From Massilibacteroides sp. (GTDB lineage Bacteria; Bacteroidota; Bacteroidia; Bacteroidales; Tannerellaceae): a stretch of DNA of 64,000 nt. The notes beneath the pieces are model-generated. The model searched no databases and was not told the DNA's origin. It was given only the letters and a program-made list of their open reading frames with translations. Shown piece after piece: positions 43,263 through 53,473 of this stretch (the first letter of the stretch is position 1; each line of letters begins with the position of its first letter). The DNA lies in NCBI RefSeq assembly GCF_028705895.1, contig NZ_JAQWCQ010000002.1:1-64000 (forward strand), in the 5' to 3' direction. Made by a program: the position numbers and the translations under genes.

Positions 43263-43511
43263 TATGATGAATATATAATATTTTTATAAACAAAAGTACA
43301 GGTATTTTTATTTATTAACCTTGACCCCCCTGTAAAAAGCAGAGAACTTTAAAAGTGATATTTAGCAGATATTGTATCATGCCGTACTAAGTGGGAGCAA
43401 CTCATCTTTCCGTTAAAACGGATCACTTTGCAGATTTATGTATATTCCTCTGTTTTTATACTGTGTTTATTGAATTGATTCTAAATCGTTTATGATTGAA
43501 ATGTGAATTTA

Positions 43512-43670
43512 AATAGTAGTTTTGAAAATTCTCAGGCGCCTCAACATACGTTTCCAGGCTCTTCAACTTTCAAAACCAAGAGCCTCAACTTTCGTTTCCA
43601 AGCGCCTTTAATTTTTTTTGAGAAGGACAAATTTTCAAAAATTCCACTACAAATTTTCAAAAATACTACT
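43512..43670. repeat. Modular 22-bp-periodic intergenic element, copy A
   Basis: Boxes AGGCGCCT (43534), AGGCTCTT (43556), AAGAGCCT (43578), AAGCGCCT (43600) at exact 22-bp spacing with 14-nt linkers; flanking 22-nt AT units. Confidence 0.85.
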
Positions 43671-43868
43671 CCTCTGAAGATTGTTTTAAGGATATACTAT
43701 TTGATCTGATTCTGTTTGTTTACAAATAAGCCGTTGTTTGGAAACAAAATGTACCTCGCTATGTAACAAATCAGCGTATCTCTATTAACATATTGCTAAT
43801 GGAGAGCCGTTGGTATCCACTATTTTTGCTTTTGTGTAAATGATTTGATTTTATTAAAAACTAATACG

Positions 43869-46703
43869 ATGATCAGACAGTCATTATGCCTCCTGGCATT
43901 CTTGTTTACCTTAATATCTTGTGGGGTTTCCTGGGAAAAAACATCAGATGGGGTAGTTGTAAACTTAAAGACGACGGACAATACTTCGACTAAATCAGTC
44001 CGTTTGCAGGTTGTAGCGCCTGAAATTATACGCGTGTCAGCAACTCCTAAAGCTTTTTCTTCCGAAGAAAGTCTTGTTGCTCAAAAACTTCCTGTTGTCT
44101 CTGAATGGACGGCAGTGGAAGAAAATGGCGAGGTAATAGTTGAAACTACTTCTTTAAAAGCATATGTTTCTTTAACTTCCGGTGAAGTTTGGTTCACAGA
44201 TAAAGAGGGAAATGTTCTTTTGAAAGAAAATCAGGGAGGAGGTAAATCTTTTAAAGCCATCAAGGTGGACGGTACTCCCGGATATGAAATACGCCAGGTC
44301 TTTGAATCTCCTTCAGACGAGGCTTTTTATGGACTCGGTCAGCATCAGGCGGATGAATTTAATTATAAGGGTAAAAACGAGATTCTTTTTCAATACAATA
44401 CAAAGGTGGCTATTCCTTTCTTGATGTCAAACAAGAATTATGGCATTTATTGGGATAATTATTCGGTAACTAAGTTTGGAGATAATCGGGATTATGAACA
44501 GTTATCTCAATTTAAACTTTATAATCAGAAAGGAGAGGAGGGTGGTTTAACCGCTACTTATCTTATAGATTCTGATTCTTCTAACGTTTTTGTAGAACGG
44601 ACGGAAAGTAAAATAGATTATGAGAATCTGGAAACGATCAAACAATTTCCGGAAAATTTCCCCTTTAATAATTCTACAATCATTTGGGAAGGAAATCTTC
44701 AGTCTAAAGAATCCGGTATTTACCGTTTCCTTTTATATTATGCCGGTTATACAAAGGTGTGGATAGATGGTAAACTGATGGCGGATCGTTGGCGTACGGC
44801 GTGGAATCCTTCTGTTGCTAAATTTAATGTAAAGATGGAGGCCGGAAAACGCCATCATATTAAGTTGGAATGGCAGCCGGACGGTGGGGTTTCTTATATC
44901 GGACTGAAGGCGCTATCGCCTGTTGACGATGTGGAACAGAATAAACTGGCTCTATCTTCTGAAATGGGTGATCAGATTGACTACTACTTTATCAAAGGAG
45001 AATCCATGGATGAGGTAATGAAAGGATATCGTAAGTTGACGGGCAAAGCGCAGGTGATGCCTAAATGGGCGATGGGTTTCTGGCAAAGTCGTGAACGATA
45101 TAAGACGCAGGATGAACTCTTGGATGCTTTAAAAGAATTTCGGAAGAGAAGAATTCCGATTGATAATATTGTGTTAGACTGGAGCTACTGGCCGGAAGAT
45201 GCCTGGGGTAGTCATGAGTTTGACGCTGCCCGATTCCCTGATCCTAAAGGTATGGTGGACGAAGTACATAAACAAAATGCCAAGATCATGATCTCCGTGT
45301 GGCCGAAGTTTTATGCTTCTACGGAACATTATAAGGAATTTGATGAAAAAGGCTGGATGTATCAACGTGCCACCAAAGACAGTATTCGGGACTGGATTGG
45401 AAAAGGATATATCGGATCATTCTATGATGCTTATAGCCAGGGCGCAAGAGATCTGTTTTGGAATCAGATGAAAGAGCATATCTATTCAAAAGGCTTTGAT
45501 GCCTGGTGGATGGATGCTTCAGAACCGGATATACTTTCTAATGCGAGCATTGAATACCGAAAAGAACTGATGAACCCTACCGCAATGGGACCATCAACCA
45601 AGTATTTTAACACCTATGCTTTGATGAATGCGATGGCGATCTATACTGGTCAACGTGAGGCCGATAATGATACGCGCGTGTTCCTGCTTACCCGTTCCGG
45701 ATTTTCCGGACTTCAGAAATATGGTGCGGTAACCTGGAGCGGGGATATAGGCACTTGTTGGGAAGATTATAAGGCGCAGATTCCGGCAGGATTAAATCAC
45801 TCGATGTCCGGAAATCCGTATTGGACGATGGATATAGGCGGGTTTAGTGTGCAAAAACGTTTTGAGCAGGCCAAAGAAGGTAGTGCGGACTTAGATGAAT
45901 GGCGTGAATTGAATGCTCGCTGGACACAGTTTGGTGCTTTTGTCCCTTTGTTCCGTTCGCATGGTCAATACCCATTCCGTGAAGTATATAATATAGCTCC
46001 GGAATCTCATAAAGCCTATCAGACGATGGTTTACTACAATAAACTACGTTATAGCCTGATGCCTTATATCTATTCTATGACGGGCTGGGTTTATTTCAAC
46101 GACTATACCATTATGCGTCCTATGGTGATGGATTTCGGATACGATATGAAAGTAAATGATTTGGGTGATCAATATATGTTCGGGCCTTCGCTTCTGGCCG
46201 CTCCGGTATATGAATATCAGGCCAGAAGCCGTGAGGTATATTTACCGAAAAATACAGCTTGGTATGATTTCTATAGCGGTACTTATTTCGAAGGAGGCAA
46301 AACAATAGAAGCCGATGCGCCGTATGAACGTATGCCATTGTTTGTAAAAGCCGGATCCATCATTCCGATCGGTGAAGATATACAATATACCTCCGAAAAA
46401 CCGGATATGAAGGTTACCTTATATGTCTATGCCGGAGCTGACGCAGCATTTACATTATATGAAGACGAAGGAACAAATTATGATTATGAAAAAGGAAAAT
46501 ATACCAATATCCCAATTTCATATAATGACAAAACAAAAGAACTTGTAATAGGTGACAGAGCCGGCTCTTTTGACGAAATGACAAAAGAAAGAGTTTTTGA
46601 GGTAGTTTATATAAGTCAGGAAAAGGCAAAAGGATTTGATTCAAAACCCGTTTCATGTGCTACAATTAGGTATGATGGCACAAAACAGGCTGTGAAATTG
46701 TAG
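43869..46703 (+). CDS. GH31 lipoprotein with PA14 insertion (alpha-xylosidase/alpha-glucosidase-like)
   Basis: LISCGVSWEK lipobox; FDAWWMDASEPD nucleophile motif; PA14-like insert WEGNLQSKESGIYRFLLYYAGYTKVWIDGKLMADRW; start placed at ATG 43869. Confidence 0.93.
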   Translation: MIRQSLCLLAFLFTLISCGVSWEKTSDGVVVNLKTTDNTSTKSVRLQVVAPEIIRVSATPKAFSSEESLVAQKLPVVSEWTAVEENGEVIVETTSLKAYVSLTSGEVWFTDKEGNVLLKENQGGGKSFKAIKVDGTPGYEIRQVFESPSDEAFYGLGQHQADEFNYKGKNEILFQYNTKVAIPFLMSNKNYGIYWDNYSVTKFGDNRDYEQLSQFKLYNQKGEEGGLTATYLIDSDSSNVFVERTESKIDYENLETIKQFPENFPFNNSTIIWEGNLQSKESGIYRFLLYYAGYTKVWIDGKLMADRWRTAWNPSVAKFNVKMEAGKRHHIKLEWQPDGGVSYIGLKALSPVDDVEQNKLALSSEMGDQIDYYFIKGESMDEVMKGYRKLTGKAQVMPKWAMGFWQSRERYKTQDELLDALKEFRKRRIPIDNIVLDWSYWPEDAWGSHEFDAARFPDPKGMVDEVHKQNAKIMISVWPKFYASTEHYKEFDEKGWMYQRATKDSIRDWIGKGYIGSFYDAYSQGARDLFWNQMKEHIYSKGFDAWWMDASEPDILSNASIEYRKELMNPTAMGPSTKYFNTYALMNAMAIYTGQREADNDTRVFLLTRSGFSGLQKYGAVTWSGDIGTCWEDYKAQIPAGLNHSMSGNPYWTMDIGGFSVQKRFEQAKEGSADLDEWRELNARWTQFGAFVPLFRSHGQYPFREVYNIAPESHKAYQTMVYYNKLRYSLMPYIYSMTGWVYFNDYTIMRPMVMDFGYDMKVNDLGDQYMFGPSLLAAPVYEYQARSREVYLPKNTAWYDFYSGTYFEGGKTIEADAPYERMPLFVKAGSIIPIGEDIQYTSEKPDMKVTLYVYAGADAAFTLYEDEGTNYDYEKGKYTNIPISYNDKTKELVIGDRAGSFDEMTKERVFEVVYISQEKAKGFDSKPVSCATIRYDGTKQAVKL

Positions 46704-46737
46704 AACAATTACCACTAATGAGATTATCAATAAGTAG

Positions 46738-46781
46738 TGAGGGGGTACGGGTCATGTGATATGACTTGTGCCTCATTTTTT
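46738..46781 (+). terminator. Terminator downstream of GH31
   Basis: TGAGG..GTAC..GTCAT-gtgat-ATGAC..GTGC-CTCA followed by TTTTTTT. Confidence 0.75.
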
Positions 46782-46899
46782 TATCAGAAAGTCTGAAAGA
46801 TGTACAGAAAGTCTGTTTTTTCTGTGTTCTCACGATATTTTAGCCGTAATTTAAAAAATAATGCGTAATATTGTCTCTCCAATGCACAATTAAATTATA

Positions 46900-46980
46900 A
46901 TGACGAATCAAAAAAACTTGAACATAGCGTATTACACATGGGCATTGATGACCCCTTGGGGGGTTAGCTTCTACAAATAA
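46900..46980 (+). CDS. Putative 26-aa leader peptide upstream of thrA: MTNQKNLNIAYYTWALMTPWGVSFYK
   Basis: ATG at 46900, TAA at 46978-46980; followed immediately by ordered hairpins. Confidence 0.5.
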   Translation: MTNQKNLNIAYYTWALMTPWGVSFYK

Positions 46981-47059
46981 ACAATTGCGGAGACAAAGTC
47001 CCGCCTTGTAGCAATATGTCATTATTGCACCCTTTTCTTTCGGACAAATAGACTGTCCG
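46971..47059 (+). promoter_or_regulatory. Structured 5' leader of the thr operon (three hairpins)
   Basis: CTACAA/TTGTAG closing GCGG(A)GAC-AAA-GTCCCGC; GCAATA-tgtcat-TATTGC; CGGACA-aatagac-TGTCCG. Confidence 0.6.
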
Positions 47060-47095
47060 GTTCAATCAACAAAAGTATAATCTAATTAATATACG

Positions 47096-49534
47096 ATGAA
47101 GGTAATGAAATTCGGCGGAACGTCCGTAGGTTCCGTGGAGAGTATTTTAAATGTAAAAAGAATTGTAGAGGCTGTTGATGAGCCTGTAATTGTTGTAGTC
47201 TCCGCTTTGGGAGGAATCACCGATAAATTACTGGCAACTTCGGAAATGGCATCAAAAGGTGATATAGGTTATGAAAGTTCTTTTTCTGAGATTGTTACCC
47301 GCCATTTAAATGTTATCGAAGGAGTTATCTCTGATCCAACACGATGTGCTGAAACACAAAAAAGAGTCATGGTGCTCTTAGATGAATTAGGAAATATTTT
47401 CAGAGGCGTATATCTTATCAAAGATTTATCGGTCAAGACTTCCGATACAATAGTAAGTTATGGCGAAAGAATTTCTTCGCTTATTATTTCAAATGTTATT
47501 AATGACGCAAAACTGTTTGATTCCCGTAAGTTTATTAAAACGGAGCAACAGTTTAACAAACATATTGTGGATTTTGATTTGACAAATGAATTAATCCACG
47601 AAACGTTTAATCCGCTACCTGAGGTATCTTTAGTACCCGGTTTTATTTCTTCAAGCAAAGAAAATGGGGAAGTGACTAACCTTGGCAGAGGAGGATCTGA
47701 TTATACAGCCTCTATTCTGGCTACGGCACTGGGTGCTTCCGTTCTGGAAATATGGACGGATGTAGATGGTTTTATGACTGCCGATCCAAGAGTGATCAGT
47801 TCGGCATATGTTATCGAGCGGCTTAGTTTTACAGAAGCTATGGAGCTGTGTAATTTCGGAGCTAAAGTGATTTATCCGCCAACGATCTATCCGGTTTATC
47901 ATAAAAATATTCCCATTCGTATTCTGAATACGTTCAATCCCGATGCTCCCGGTACGTATATTTCTAAAGAACGTGTACAGGAAAGTGGAAAAGCAATAAT
48001 TAAAGGAATTTCTTCCATCAATGATACTTGTCTTATTACCGTTCAGGGCTTGGGTATGGTTGGTGTTATCGGTGTGAATTACCGCATCTTCAAAACCTTA
48101 GCAAAGAGTGGGGTGAGTGTCTTTATGGTGTCACAAGCCAGCTCGGAAAACAATACTACGTTTGCCGTCCGTAATGCAGATGCTGATGTAGCTGTTGAGG
48201 TGCTTAACGAGGAGTTTGCGCTGGAACGCTCGCAAGGTGAAATAAATGATATTATTGCAGAACGGGATTTAGCGACGGTAGCTATCGTGGGGGAAAATAT
48301 GAAACGTACGCCCGGTATCGCAGGCAAATTGTTCGGTACTTTAGGTCGCGCGGGTATAAGTGTGATCGCTTGTGCTCAAGGAGCTTCGGAAACGAATATT
48401 TCATTTGTTATCAAACTAAAGTATTTGAGAAAGGCTCTAAACTCTATTCATGATTCATTTTTCTTGTCTGAATATAAGGTGCTTAATCTGTTTATTGCAG
48501 GTGTGGGTACTGTCGGAGGGAAGCTATTGGAGCAGATACGTATCCAGCAGCCGAAACTGATGGTACAGAATGCTTTGAAAGTACGCGTAGTAGGTATAGC
48601 CCGCAGTAATCGTGCTATTTTTCAGCGAGAGGGACTTAACTTAGATAATTATAAGGAAGAGTTAGTGCAGAATGGACAGCCGAATTCGCCCTCTTTGCTT
48701 TGTGAGGAGATTCTGAAGATGAATATTTTCAATTCCGTATTTGTGGATTGTACGGCTAATCCGGATGTGGCTGGTTTGTATGAAACCTTGCTGAATAATA
48801 ACGTTTCGGTAGTGGCTGCCAATAAAATTGCGGCTTCGTCTTCGTACGAAAATTATGTAAATCTGAAAGAAACTGCTCGTAAACGCGGAGTGAAGTTCTT
48901 GTTTGAAACGAATGTAGGAGCCGGTCTTCCGATTATAAACACAATGAATGACCTGATTAATAGTGGTGACCATATTCTTAAATTAGAAGCCGTATTGTCA
49001 GGATCGCTTAATTATATTTTTAATACGTTAAGTGCGGAAATTCCATTAAGCCGGGCTATTCTGATGGCAAAGGAAGCGCATTATGCCGAACCTGATCCTC
49101 GAATTGATCTGAGCGGAAAGGATGTCGTGCGCAAATTAGTGATTCTTGCTCGCGAAGCTGGTTATAAGGTGAACCAGGAGGACGTGAAACGTGTTCTATT
49201 CATACCCGAGAGCTATTTTGATGGTTCTTTGGATGATTTCTGGAATAAGATCAAAGAACTTGACGACGAATTTGAACTTAAACGCCAGAAGCTGGAAACT
49301 GAAAACAAACATTTCCGCTTTGTGGCCAAAATGGAACGAGGTATTTGTGAAGTAGGATTACAGGAAGTTGGAACTCAACACCCATTTTATGAGTTGGCGG
49401 GAAGCAACAATATTATCATGATTTCTACCGAACGATACCATGAATACCCTATGATCATTAAAGGCTATGGCGCTGGTGACAACGTGACGGCTGCGGGAGT
49501 GTTTGCAGATATTATTTCAATAGCAAACATTTAG
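47096..49534 (+). CDS. thrA: Bifunctional aspartate kinase/homoserine dehydrogenase I
   Basis: MKVMKFGGTSVGSVESI; LGRGGSDYTAS; FIAGVGTVGGKLLEQI; TNVGAGLPIINTMNDLINSGD. Confidence 0.97.
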   Translation: MKVMKFGGTSVGSVESILNVKRIVEAVDEPVIVVVSALGGITDKLLATSEMASKGDIGYESSFSEIVTRHLNVIEGVISDPTRCAETQKRVMVLLDELGNIFRGVYLIKDLSVKTSDTIVSYGERISSLIISNVINDAKLFDSRKFIKTEQQFNKHIVDFDLTNELIHETFNPLPEVSLVPGFISSSKENGEVTNLGRGGSDYTASILATALGASVLEIWTDVDGFMTADPRVISSAYVIERLSFTEAMELCNFGAKVIYPPTIYPVYHKNIPIRILNTFNPDAPGTYISKERVQESGKAIIKGISSINDTCLITVQGLGMVGVIGVNYRIFKTLAKSGVSVFMVSQASSENNTTFAVRNADADVAVEVLNEEFALERSQGEINDIIAERDLATVAIVGENMKRTPGIAGKLFGTLGRAGISVIACAQGASETNISFVIKLKYLRKALNSIHDSFFLSEYKVLNLFIAGVGTVGGKLLEQIRIQQPKLMVQNALKVRVVGIARSNRAIFQREGLNLDNYKEELVQNGQPNSPSLLCEEILKMNIFNSVFVDCTANPDVAGLYETLLNNNVSVVAANKIAASSSYENYVNLKETARKRGVKFLFETNVGAGLPIINTMNDLINSGDHILKLEAVLSGSLNYIFNTLSAEIPLSRAILMAKEAHYAEPDPRIDLSGKDVVRKLVILAREAGYKVNQEDVKRVLFIPESYFDGSLDDFWNKIKELDDEFELKRQKLETENKHFRFVAKMERGICEVGLQEVGTQHPFYELAGSNNIIMISTERYHEYPMIIKGYGAGDNVTAAGVFADIISIANI

Positions 49535-49560
49535 TATAGTATAGATTAAGAGGTAAAAAG

Positions 49561-50766
49561 ATGAAACATATTATTATTCTGGGAGATGGGATGGCCGATG
49601 AGCCTATCGACTCTCTGGCTGGCAAGACTCCCTTGCAGTTTGCGGCTACTCCTTATATGGATAAGTTGGCTGAACTGGGAGTCTCCGGTATGTTGAAGAC
49701 CGTTCCGGATGGATTTCATCCAGGGAGCGAGGTCGCTAATCTGGCAGTTTTAGGGTATGATTTACCCAAGGTTTATGAAGGTCGCGGTGTTCTGGAAGCT
49801 GCGAGTATTGGCGTGGAACTACAGCCGGGTGAACTGGCTATGCGTTGTAACTTGATCTGTACGGAAGGCGAGATTTTGAAGAATCATTCTTCCGGTCATA
49901 TTTCGACAGAAGAAGCGGATGAGTTAATCCGTTTCCTGAATGATAAATTAGGTTCTGATAAAGTTCATTTTTATACCGGCGTGTCTTATCGTCATTTGTT
50001 GGTGATAAAAGGCGGAAATAAACATTTAGATTGTACTCCTCCGCATGATGTGCCGCTTAAACCTTTTCGCCCGTTAATGATTAAACCGGAAACGCCGGAG
50101 GCAAAAGGTACTGCTGACTTGCTTAATGATTTAATTCTTAAATCACAGGAGCTACTTAAAAATCATCCCGTAAATCTGAAACGTATAGCTGCAGGCAAAG
50201 ACCCGGCTAATAGCATTTGGCCTTGGTCGCCCGGTTATCGTCCGGCTATGGAAACGATGCAGGATTTATATGGTATTAAGAAAGGCGCTGTTATTTCTGC
50301 TGTCGATCTGATTCGCGGAATTGGTACGTATGCAGGGTTGGAAGTGATTCATGTAGATGGGGCTACAGGCTTGTATGACACGAATTACGAAGGTAAGGCT
50401 CAGGCTGCTTTAGAGGCTCTGAAAACGAATGATTTTGTATATCTGCATATTGAAGCAAGTGATGAGGCCGGGCACGAAGGCGATGTAAAGTTAAAGATCA
50501 GAACAATTGAAGATCTGGATAATCGCGTGTTGCGAACGATCTATGAAACGCTTCAGAAATGGAGTGAGCCGGTTGCTATTGCGCTGTTGCCTGATCATCC
50601 TACGCCTTGTGCAATTCGTACGCATACCAATAAGCCTATTCCTTTTGTTATATACAAACCCGGACAAACTCCGGATGAGGTGACACGGTATGATGAGTTT
50701 GCAGCAAAGGGAGGGAAATACGGAACGTTGGAGAAAGACCAGTTTATCCGTGAGTTTTTGAAATAA
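49561..50766 (+). CDS. ApgM-type cofactor-independent phosphoglycerate mutase family protein; likely homoserine kinase from context
   Basis: MKHIIILGDGMADEPIDSLAGKTPLQFAATPYMDKLAELG; HIEASDEAGHEGD; LLPDHPTP; between thrA and thrC. Confidence 0.9.
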   Translation: MKHIIILGDGMADEPIDSLAGKTPLQFAATPYMDKLAELGVSGMLKTVPDGFHPGSEVANLAVLGYDLPKVYEGRGVLEAASIGVELQPGELAMRCNLICTEGEILKNHSSGHISTEEADELIRFLNDKLGSDKVHFYTGVSYRHLLVIKGGNKHLDCTPPHDVPLKPFRPLMIKPETPEAKGTADLLNDLILKSQELLKNHPVNLKRIAAGKDPANSIWPWSPGYRPAMETMQDLYGIKKGAVISAVDLIRGIGTYAGLEVIHVDGATGLYDTNYEGKAQAALEALKTNDFVYLHIEASDEAGHEGDVKLKIRTIEDLDNRVLRTIYETLQKWSEPVAIALLPDHPTPCAIRTHTNKPIPFVIYKPGQTPDEVTRYDEFAAKGGKYGTLEKDQFIREFLK

Positions 50767-50776
50767 TACGAAAAAC

Positions 50777-52090
50777 ATGAAATACTACAGTACAAATGGC
50801 AAAGTTCCTGCTGTTTCTTTAGAAGAAGCAGTGATTAAGGGCTTGGCCGGAGACAAGGGATTGTTCATGCCCGAAGGAATAAAGAAGTTTGACGGAACTA
50901 CAATTGACGGACTGAAAGACAAGTCGTTTCACGAAATAGCCTGTCTTGTGGCACGTGCTTTCTTTGGTGAGGACGTTGATCCGGATACATTAGACGATTT
51001 GGTGAAAGATACGTTGTCTTTTGAAACGCCGGTAGTTCCTATTACGGATTCTATCTATAGTCTGGAATTATTCCATGGCCCGACATTGGCATTTAAGGAT
51101 GTTGGTGGACGGTTTATGGCACGTTTATTGGGCTATTTTATTAAGAAAAAAGGTCTTGGTGATGTCAATGTTTTAGTTGCTACCTCCGGTGATACGGGAA
51201 GTGCGGTTGCCAATGGTTTTCTTGGCGTTCCGGGCATTCGCGTGTTTGTGCTTTATCCGAAAGGGAGGGTCAGCCCGATACAGGAATGTCAGTTTACTAC
51301 ACTTGGACAAAATATTACCGCTCTTGAAATAGATGGTACGTTTGATGATTGTCAGGCGCTGGTGAAGAATGCGTTTATGGATCAAGCCTTGAATGAACAC
51401 ATGGCTTTGACTTCAGCTAATTCAATCAATGTGGCGCGTTTTCTTCCTCAATCCTTTTACTACTTTAATGCCTATGCTCAATTAGACAGAGAGGGTAGAG
51501 CAGGGGAATTAGTGATTAGTGTTCCGAGTGGTAATTTCGGTAATATAACAGCCGGTTTATTTGCTGCACGTATGGGATTACCTATTAAGCGTTTTGTTGC
51601 GGCCAACAATCGTAATGATGTTTTCTTAGAATACCTGAATACCGGAAAATATACTCCTCGTTCTTCTGTGTCCACAATTGCGAATGCAATGGATGTTGGT
51701 GATCCGAGTAATTTTGCCCGTATTCTTGATTTATATAAATCTGCAGGCGATGTACATAAGGCTATCTGTGCTGATATAAAAGGCTATCGCTATACGGATG
51801 AACAAATAGCTGAAACAATGCAGTCGGTTTACCGTGAAACAGGTTATACCTTAGATCCGCATGGAGCTTGCGGTTATCAGGCGTTGATAGATAATAAGCT
51901 GCAAACCGGTGAAACAGGAGTTTTTCTTGAAACAGCTCATCCTGCTAAATTTAAAGAAACGGTAGATCGTATTCTTGGATCAGATATTGAAATACCTGCC
52001 AAATTACAAGCATTTATGAAGGGAACGAAACAAAGCGTTGAACTGGATAAAGAATTTGATGAGTTTAAACAATTCTTGTTAAGACAATAA
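50777..52090 (+). CDS. thrC: Threonine synthase
   Basis: FHGPTLAFKDVGGRFMA; VATSGDTGSAVANGF; SVPSGNFGNITAGLFA. Confidence 0.96.
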   Translation: MKYYSTNGKVPAVSLEEAVIKGLAGDKGLFMPEGIKKFDGTTIDGLKDKSFHEIACLVARAFFGEDVDPDTLDDLVKDTLSFETPVVPITDSIYSLELFHGPTLAFKDVGGRFMARLLGYFIKKKGLGDVNVLVATSGDTGSAVANGFLGVPGIRVFVLYPKGRVSPIQECQFTTLGQNITALEIDGTFDDCQALVKNAFMDQALNEHMALTSANSINVARFLPQSFYYFNAYAQLDREGRAGELVISVPSGNFGNITAGLFAARMGLPIKRFVAANNRNDVFLEYLNTGKYTPRSSVSTIANAMDVGDPSNFARILDLYKSAGDVHKAICADIKGYRYTDEQIAETMQSVYRETGYTLDPHGACGYQALIDNKLQTGETGVFLETAHPAKFKETVDRILGSDIEIPAKLQAFMKGTKQSVELDKEFDEFKQFLLRQ

Positions 52091-52112
52091 GTTTCGATAA
52101 TATAACTTAATA

Positions 52113-52145
52113 TTAAAGGCCGGTCTCAAGTTGAAACCGGCCTTT
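52113..52145. terminator. Bidirectional terminator between thrC and nqrF
   Basis: TAAAGGCCGGT ... ACCGGCCTTTA, 11-bp perfect arms. Confidence 0.85.
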
Positions 52146-52166
52146 ATTGTATAGGTATAAAGCTTA

Positions 52167-53429
<1,263 letters not shown>

Positions 53430-53473
53430 CTCTATTGTTTGTTTCTTAATTCGTTAATACTAATTGTAGATAA

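Noticed and set aside
43534-43621. Could the 22-bp array be a CRISPR?
   Set aside because: Both boxes and linkers are repetitive and partly complementary; there are no unique spacers, only four units and no cas genes nearby.
46840-47022. 60-aa minus-strand ORF upstream of thrA
   Set aside because: Antisense to the structured thr leader; composition and lack of context suggest noise.
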